From: Panax quinquefolius
Taxonomy: Eukaryota; Streptophyta; Magnoliopsida; Apiales; Araliaceae
DNA: 64,000 nt
Direction: 5' to 3'
Assembly (NCBI GenBank): GCA_020205615.1
Contig: CM035173.1
Span: 54,693,800 to 54,757,799, forward strand
Below are positions 59,633 to 64,000 of the stretch, piece by piece. The notes below the pieces were generated by a model. It was not told the origin of the DNA, searched no databases, and saw only the letters and a list, made by a program, of their open reading frames with translations. How positions within the stretch are numbered: position 1 is the stretch's first letter; each line of letters starts with the position of its first letter. Position numbers and translations under genes: made by a program.

Positions 59633-59761
59633 ATAATCGTCGACATATGCATGTCGGACATTTCCACAACTTGTTTTTTCAAACAAATCTCACCTAACAT
59701 GAGAACACCAAAAGACAAGAACAGAAAAGGGACAAATAAAAATCCAAACGTCGACACACAT

Positions 59762-60526
59762 AAAATAAATATTTTCTTATCCTATAAATCAATAATTAAT
59801 TATTCACAAATAATATTACAAAAGTACAATAATGACAACCAGGTCGTTCCCAAGAAAGAAGGGGCTTTCCGATAAGGATTTCTCCTTACCAGCGTGCAAT
59901 TATGTGACCAAACCCCTTTTCTAAATAGAACTTCCTTAGACATTTCCAATAATGTTATCTAATAATATTATTCAAATAATATGAATTATTGATCTGATAA
60001 TTGGAAATACTGTGCAGTGACAATTATTGAAACAACAATATTATAAAATATCAACGTAGCAATTATTGAATCAATTAAATTAAATATTGAACAGTAATTA
60101 CTGTAACAATTATTGAGTAGTGCCTTCTTACATAAGAATCAATAATCCATAAATAATGTGCAGTACCGTGTGCTATTGTGCAACCACGCGTAGTACTGTA
60201 CTTTAACCACCAGGTATTCCAACAATGTTAATGGTAACAACTACGCCGTTATTTATAAAAAAACGCATACTTGTCGTTTTCTTCATCCGACAGTTTTCTT
60301 TTATGGGGTCCACAAATGGCTGCGTCGTCATACGAATATTCCCCAACAGCAAGAATATTCTACGACCAAACGAATATTCCCCGACAACAATGACTATTTT
60401 ATAACCACTTCCCTATTTTGAAAAAATTTACATATATCACTCTTAACGTTAAACTTTTATCAATTTAACTATTTACTAAATAGAAAAATTGAATACTTTT
60501 ATTTCATAAAATTCGGGGGTCTTACA
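59762..60526 (-). repeat. E2 5' LTR, second piece
   Basis: Continues the LTR broken at 9577: AAAATAAATATTTTCTTATC follows CACAT exactly as in E1 (about 4975). It ends GGGGGTCTTACA at 60526 (TGTAAGACCCC on the minus strand), which is the outer end of E2. The next bases are E3 LTR. Confidence 0.92.
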
Positions 60527-60834
60527 GTTAACGGTAACAAATACGCCGTTATTTATAAAAAAAAGTCATTCTTGTCGTTTTCTTCATCCGACAGTTTTCC
60601 GTTATGGGGCCCACAAATGTCTGCGCCATCGTATAAATATTCCCCGACATCAAGAATATTTCACGAAGAAACGAATATTCCCCGACAAAATTGAATATTT
60701 ATAACCACTTGCTTATTTTGCAAAATTTTCACATTTCACCTATAACCAAAGCATTATTTCAAATTAACACCTTATTATTCAAAATAATAATTAGAGGAAA
60801 TTCAATTTTATTTATAAAAAGTTGGGGTCTTACA
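60527..60834 (-). repeat. E3 3' LTR fragment
   Basis: On the minus strand starts TGTAAGACCCC at 60834 and proceeds to GTAACAAATACGCC..., then is cut by E2. Aligns with the first ~305 bp of the other Tekay LTRs. Confidence 0.9.
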
Positions 60835-60847
60835 ACCTCCCCTCCTT
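60835..60847 (-). other. E3 polypurine tract
   Basis: Minus strand ATAAGGAGGGGAGGT next to the 3' LTR; the same tract as in E4. Confidence 0.88.
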
Positions 60848-62215
60848 ATGAAATTTCATCCTCAAAATTGACATTTGTACTTGGTGTTTCGAAAAGGTGA
60901 GGATACCTCATTTTCATTTCCGATTCCAACTCCCAGGTCATTTCCTCCATAGCATGGTTCCTTCACAAAACTTTAACTTGTGGTATAACCTTTGTGCGTA
61001 TGACATGCTCCTTCCTATCGAAGATCTTGACAAGTACCTCCTCGTACATTAAATCTTCGACTATCTCGTCTGGTTCTAACTCAATAATGTGGTTTGGGTC
61101 TTTTACATATCTACGAAGCATAGATATGTTAAAAACATTATGAACATGAGACATGCTTGGAGGTAATGCGAGTCTATAGGCCACATTTCCTACTTGGTCA
61201 AGAATTTCAAATGGACCAACAAATCGTCGATTGAGCTTTCCTTTCTTCCTGAATCTTGTAACTCCCTTCCATGGAGCAACAAGTAACAATACATGATCCC
61301 CAACATTAATTTCCACGTACTTTCAATGAAATTCCGCATAACTCTTTTTTCGATCCTGTGTCATTTGTATACGTTGTGGGATTATTTGGATCTTCTCTGT
61401 AGTCATACGTACCAATTCTGGTCCCAACAATACAGCTTCACCCACCTCATCCCAACATACTGGAGAGCAACACTTTCATCCATACAATGCATTGAATGGA
61501 GCCACACCTATACTTGCCTGATAACAGTTATTGTAGGAGAATTCCACCAATGGTAGGTACTTATCCAAACTTCCTTTGAAATCTAGGACACAAACTCTTA
61601 ATAGATCTTCAAGAGTTTGAATCCGTGCCCATAGCTTTTTGCAAACTAACCCAAAATCGTGAAGTGAATCTTGGGTCACGGTCCAAAACTATGGATACTA
61701 GCATGCCATGAAATCTCACAATCTCATTCACGTACATACGAGCAAGACATTCAAGGGAATAAGTCTCCCGTATCGGGAAGGAATGAGCAGACTTGGTTAA
61801 TCTATTAACAATAACCAAAATCGCATCTATGCCTTGAGAAAGCTTTTGAAGACCCGTAACAAAATCCATGGTAATGTGTTCCCACTTCCATTTTGAAATC
61901 TCAAGTGGTTGTAATGAAAGCTTTGGCACTTGATTCTCTGCCTTTACACATTAGCAAGTTAAACACCTCGAGATAAACTCTGCAATCTCTCTCTTCATAT
62001 CGCTCCACCAAAATGTATGTCAAAGATCATGATACATTTTGGTACTCCCAAGATGAATTGCAAACGGTGTGTTGTGTGCCTCCATCATAATTCTATGCTT
62101 CAAGTCAGAATTATGAGGAACACAAAGTCTAGAGTTGACTTGAAGTATTCCTTCTTCATCGATTCTTACTTCTGGAATAACACCTTCTTGCACTCATATA
62201 TTTGATATCATCACG
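60848..62215 (-). pseudogene. E3 integrase with chromodomain
   Basis: H2C2 finger region around 62100-61950, with CLTC damaged. Core: ITMDFVTGLQKLSQG (D), [14 protein letters not shown], where family SD has become LD but the Asp remains; the third catalytic region is largely lost near 61610. C-terminal part: [23 protein letters not shown] motif in NRRFVGPFEILDQVG, MSHVHNVFNISMLRRYVKDP, then the chromodomain segment up to KVIPQVKVL. A TGA follows, where E4 has TGG, and RYPHLFE lies near the end. Frames change near 61620, 61480 and 61320. Confidence 0.85.
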
Positions 62216-62553
62216 TGGGTAATTGGAGCCTTTAACTCTATCTCCAGCGTTTAACAAAATGGGCTTTTGCGTTGATAATATCGCAATCGTACCCGCATAT
62301 AATCTTCTACTCAATGCGTAAGCTACTACATTCGCTTTTCCAGGATGGTATTGGATGGTATGATCGTAATCTTTCAACAACTTGAGCCAACGTCATTGCC
62401 GCATGTTGAGTTCCTTTTGGGTGAAGAAATATTTGAATCTTTTATGATTCGTATGAATCACCACTTTCTCCCCATACAGGTAGTGTCTCTAGATTTTCAA
62501 CGTAAAAACGACTGTTGCTAACTCCAGATCATGAGTAGGATAATTCCTCTCAT
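62216..62553 (-). pseudogene. E3 RNase H remnant
   Basis: Minus strand [14 protein letters not shown] sequence, the FFTQKELNM region and then [20 protein letters not shown], the end of RNase H. At about 62553 it joins directly to protease sequence, so the RT and the start of RNase H are deleted. The junction shows only one to three bases of shared sequence. A further ~75 bp is missing near 62200 compared with E1. Confidence 0.8.
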
Positions 62554-64000
62554 ATCAAATGCAAGTATTTTCAAAGAAATAAGATCGACGGGTAATGTGA
62601 TGGTCCCAACTTGAATCAAGCAAGATTTATTAACCGTGGATGTAACGAAAGTTTCTCCTAATGGAGTCTCAACAGATAAGTCAAAGTCTAATTTCTTCGG
62701 ACTCAAGTTCAAACGCGGAGCACAAGCAGAAGAGATAAAAGAATGGGTAGAACCGGTATCTAATAAGGTATAAACTTCGCAAGAGTTTATGATTAGCTTA
62801 CCTGTGATCACCTCATTCGGGTTCCTCGGGTTTTGGGCAGTCACGACAAACGCTCTTCCAGGAACCACTGACTTTGTCTTGTCCGGGACATCCTTTGGAG
62901 TCACCATTCCCGCTGGACTTGGTTTCGCTACAAGACAATCTCTATCTATATGACCTTCCTTTCCACAGTTATAACACACCTTGGATTGTTGTGGGCAGTT
63001 TGGACTGATGTGTCCCTCTTTCCAGCATTTATAACATACGACCAATGGTCGTTCTCCTCCCCTAGAAACAGTTGATGTTGGTGCTGACGTCTTCACATTG
63101 TCATTATTGTACCTTCTCTTTTTGAAATCCCCCCTCGACTCGCTTCTTCTACTATCGTGGCCATGATTACCACCAGAGTGGTTACCACTTTTGCCCTAAT
63201 ATTTTCCTCCCTGTTGGTTGTCATTGCTCCGATGACTGTTACCATTGGTATGACCCTGGTTGTGGTCCCTCGGTTGAACATACTCATTATCTCGCTCTAA
63301 TAATTGAGTCATGTTCACAACATCTGAATATAGAGAAAATTTGTGAGAAATAAGATATTACCAAATTTTGGGTTTCAGACCTCTCAGAAACATTCGCGTC
63401 ATACATTCCTCATTCTCTACCAAATGAAGTGTAAACCTGGATAACTCTGCGAACCTAGCCTCGTACTGGGACATAATCATGTTGTTCTATTCTAGTCTAA
63501 TAAACTCTACCTCCTTTATATGACGAATACTTTCAGGAAAGTACTTATTATTGAATAGTTTTTAAAATGTTTCCCAAGACATATTGAGTGCGACAAGCTG
63601 GGTACGCTTCACAGATTCCCACCAGTAATTTGTCTCACCACGGAACATAAAGGTGGTGAATGGAATCATCTGTTCCTCCGTGCATTCCAAGACATCAAAT
63701 ATCTTGGTAATTTGCTTAACCAATGTTTCCGCCTTGATCGGATCTGGCTTTCCCAAAAATTATGGTGGTCCCAACTCTTTGAACTGCTTGGCTGTGAAAA
63801 GCCACACATTGTTATTATTTCCACCCGTATTTTATACACGAGTCTCCCTCGTTTGATTTTGCATGAACTACAAAAAGCTTCTAAACATCCCATCATTCAT
63901 TGTTTGATCGGTGGTGTTGTTTACAGGAGGAACATTGTCGTCCTATTGCACGTTCTCCTGGTTGGTGATTAAAGGTGTCTCCACAGTTTCATTCACTCCA
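62554..64000 (-). pseudogene. E3 gag-protease
   Basis: Gag enters from the window edge (family N-terminus ETVETPLITNQEN just inside). Capsid fragments: GKPDPIKAETLVKQITKIFD (63756-63562) and the SQYE...FAELS region. The basic linker and two intact CCHC knuckles, [14 protein letters not shown] and [14 protein letters not shown] (about 62930-63045), lie in an open frame of 192 codons from 63096. Protease keeps LLDTGSTHSFIS (about 62770-62735). The frame then runs straight across the deletion into RNase H sequence ([12 protein letters not shown]). Confidence 0.87.

Larger units (their letters stand above)
9578..59756 (+). mobile_element. Tat-lineage Ty3/gypsy composite: three LTRs, two internal regions, 50,179 bp
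   Basis: The outer ends are TGTAGACACTC at 9578 and ...CGTCGACA at 59756. CACAT flanks both sides (9573-9577, 59757-59761), and the interrupted E2 LTR continues beyond. Inside are two head-to-tail gag-pol regions (11315-19532 and 20672-53719) separated by a truncated LTR (19533-20671). Removing the copia, E4, solo LTR and MITE-like inserts leaves roughly 28 kb. Tat assignment: dual RNase H (a second, archaeal-type domain after the normal one), no chromodomain, a PBS of the form TGGYRACTCTRCTGGGGA, and 3' accessory ORFs. A single insertion later expanded by unequal LTR recombination explains the matching TSDs. Confidence 0.85.
53720..59756 (+). repeat. Tat right LTR (3' LTR), interrupted by a solo LTR and a MITE-like insert
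   Basis: Starts TATAGACACTC (TG mutated to TA) and ends CGTCGACA before TSD CACAT. Without the solo LTR (2,618 bp plus 5-bp TSD) and the 245-bp MITE-like insert it is about 3.2 kb, the least deleted of the three Tat LTRs. It contains the inverted-repeat array, a GC-rich core promoter, a ~305-bp tandem duplication with TA microsatellites, and the U5-like end. A stretch at about 56085-56265 has no counterpart in the other LTRs and may be a further small insertion. Confidence 0.85.
60527..64000 (-). mobile_element. E3: Tekay-type element, partial (3' LTR fragment to gag)
   Basis: Minus strand: gag enters from the right edge, then protease, RNase H, integrase with chromodomain, polypurine tract and the first 308 bp of the 3' LTR (60834-60527). 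There E2 is inserted. The first bases at 60527 (GTTAA) should be one E2 TSD copy; its partner is off the left edge. Being the host of E2, E3 is the oldest element in the window. Confidence 0.9.

Overview
The window is plant nuclear DNA, most likely from a dicot, and it consists entirely of LTR retrotransposons. I found no host gene, tRNA or rRNA. Evidence for a plant: Tekay-type chromoviruses with C-terminal chromodomains, a Tat-lineage element with the second (archaeal-type) RNase H and an intron, a Ty1/copia element, target-site duplications (TSDs), tRNA-type primer-binding sites and AT-rich sequence. Almost every reading frame is broken.

The layout is a nest at least four levels deep, read from 5-bp TSDs and LTR ends. 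(0) E3, a minus-strand Tekay-type element, occupies 60527-64000 and runs off the right edge. (1) E2, minus-strand Tekay-type, is inserted in the 3' LTR of E3. Its 5' LTR is split into 7803-9577 and 59762-60526, and its damaged gag/pol is at 5748-7606. (2a) E1, minus-strand Tekay-type (1-5747, running off the left edge), is inserted in E2 pol. Its gag has been replaced by an unrelated coiled-coil reading frame. (2b) A 50,179-bp plus-strand Tat structure (9578-59756) is inserted in the E2 5' LTR with TSD CACAT on both sides. It has three LTRs and two internal regions: LTR (9578-11314), internal copy 1, truncated LTR (19533-20671), internal copy 2, LTR (53720-59756). This is the form expected from unequal recombination at one insertion. 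(3) Internal copy 2 is interrupted, both times in integrase, by a Ty1/copia element (27631-36813, TSD CACCA) and by E4, a complete plus-strand Tekay-type element (37007-46983, TSD TCAAA). The right Tat LTR holds a Tekay solo LTR (57015-59632, TSD ATAAT) and a palindromic MITE-like insert (55836-56080).

The Tat coding order is gag (two zinc-knuckle-like motifs), protease, a G-patch-like motif, a 149-nt intron whose removal joins protease to the RT frame in both copies, RT, RNase H, archaeal-type RNase H, and integrase. Copy 2 then has about 5.5 kb of 3' sequence with degenerate antisense accessory ORFs, which copy 1 has lost. The Tekay elements follow gag (two CCHC knuckles), protease, RT, RNase H, integrase, chromodomain.

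The least expected signal is structural. The Tat LTR carries about 14 short inverted repeats at roughly 33-bp spacing, with a nearly constant loop (AGAYAACC) and stems that change from unit to unit while staying self-complementary. The copia LTR and leader show the same style with a GGAG loop. The Tekay LTRs carry three copies of a third hairpin. All domain calls come from motifs read by eye; no database search was run.
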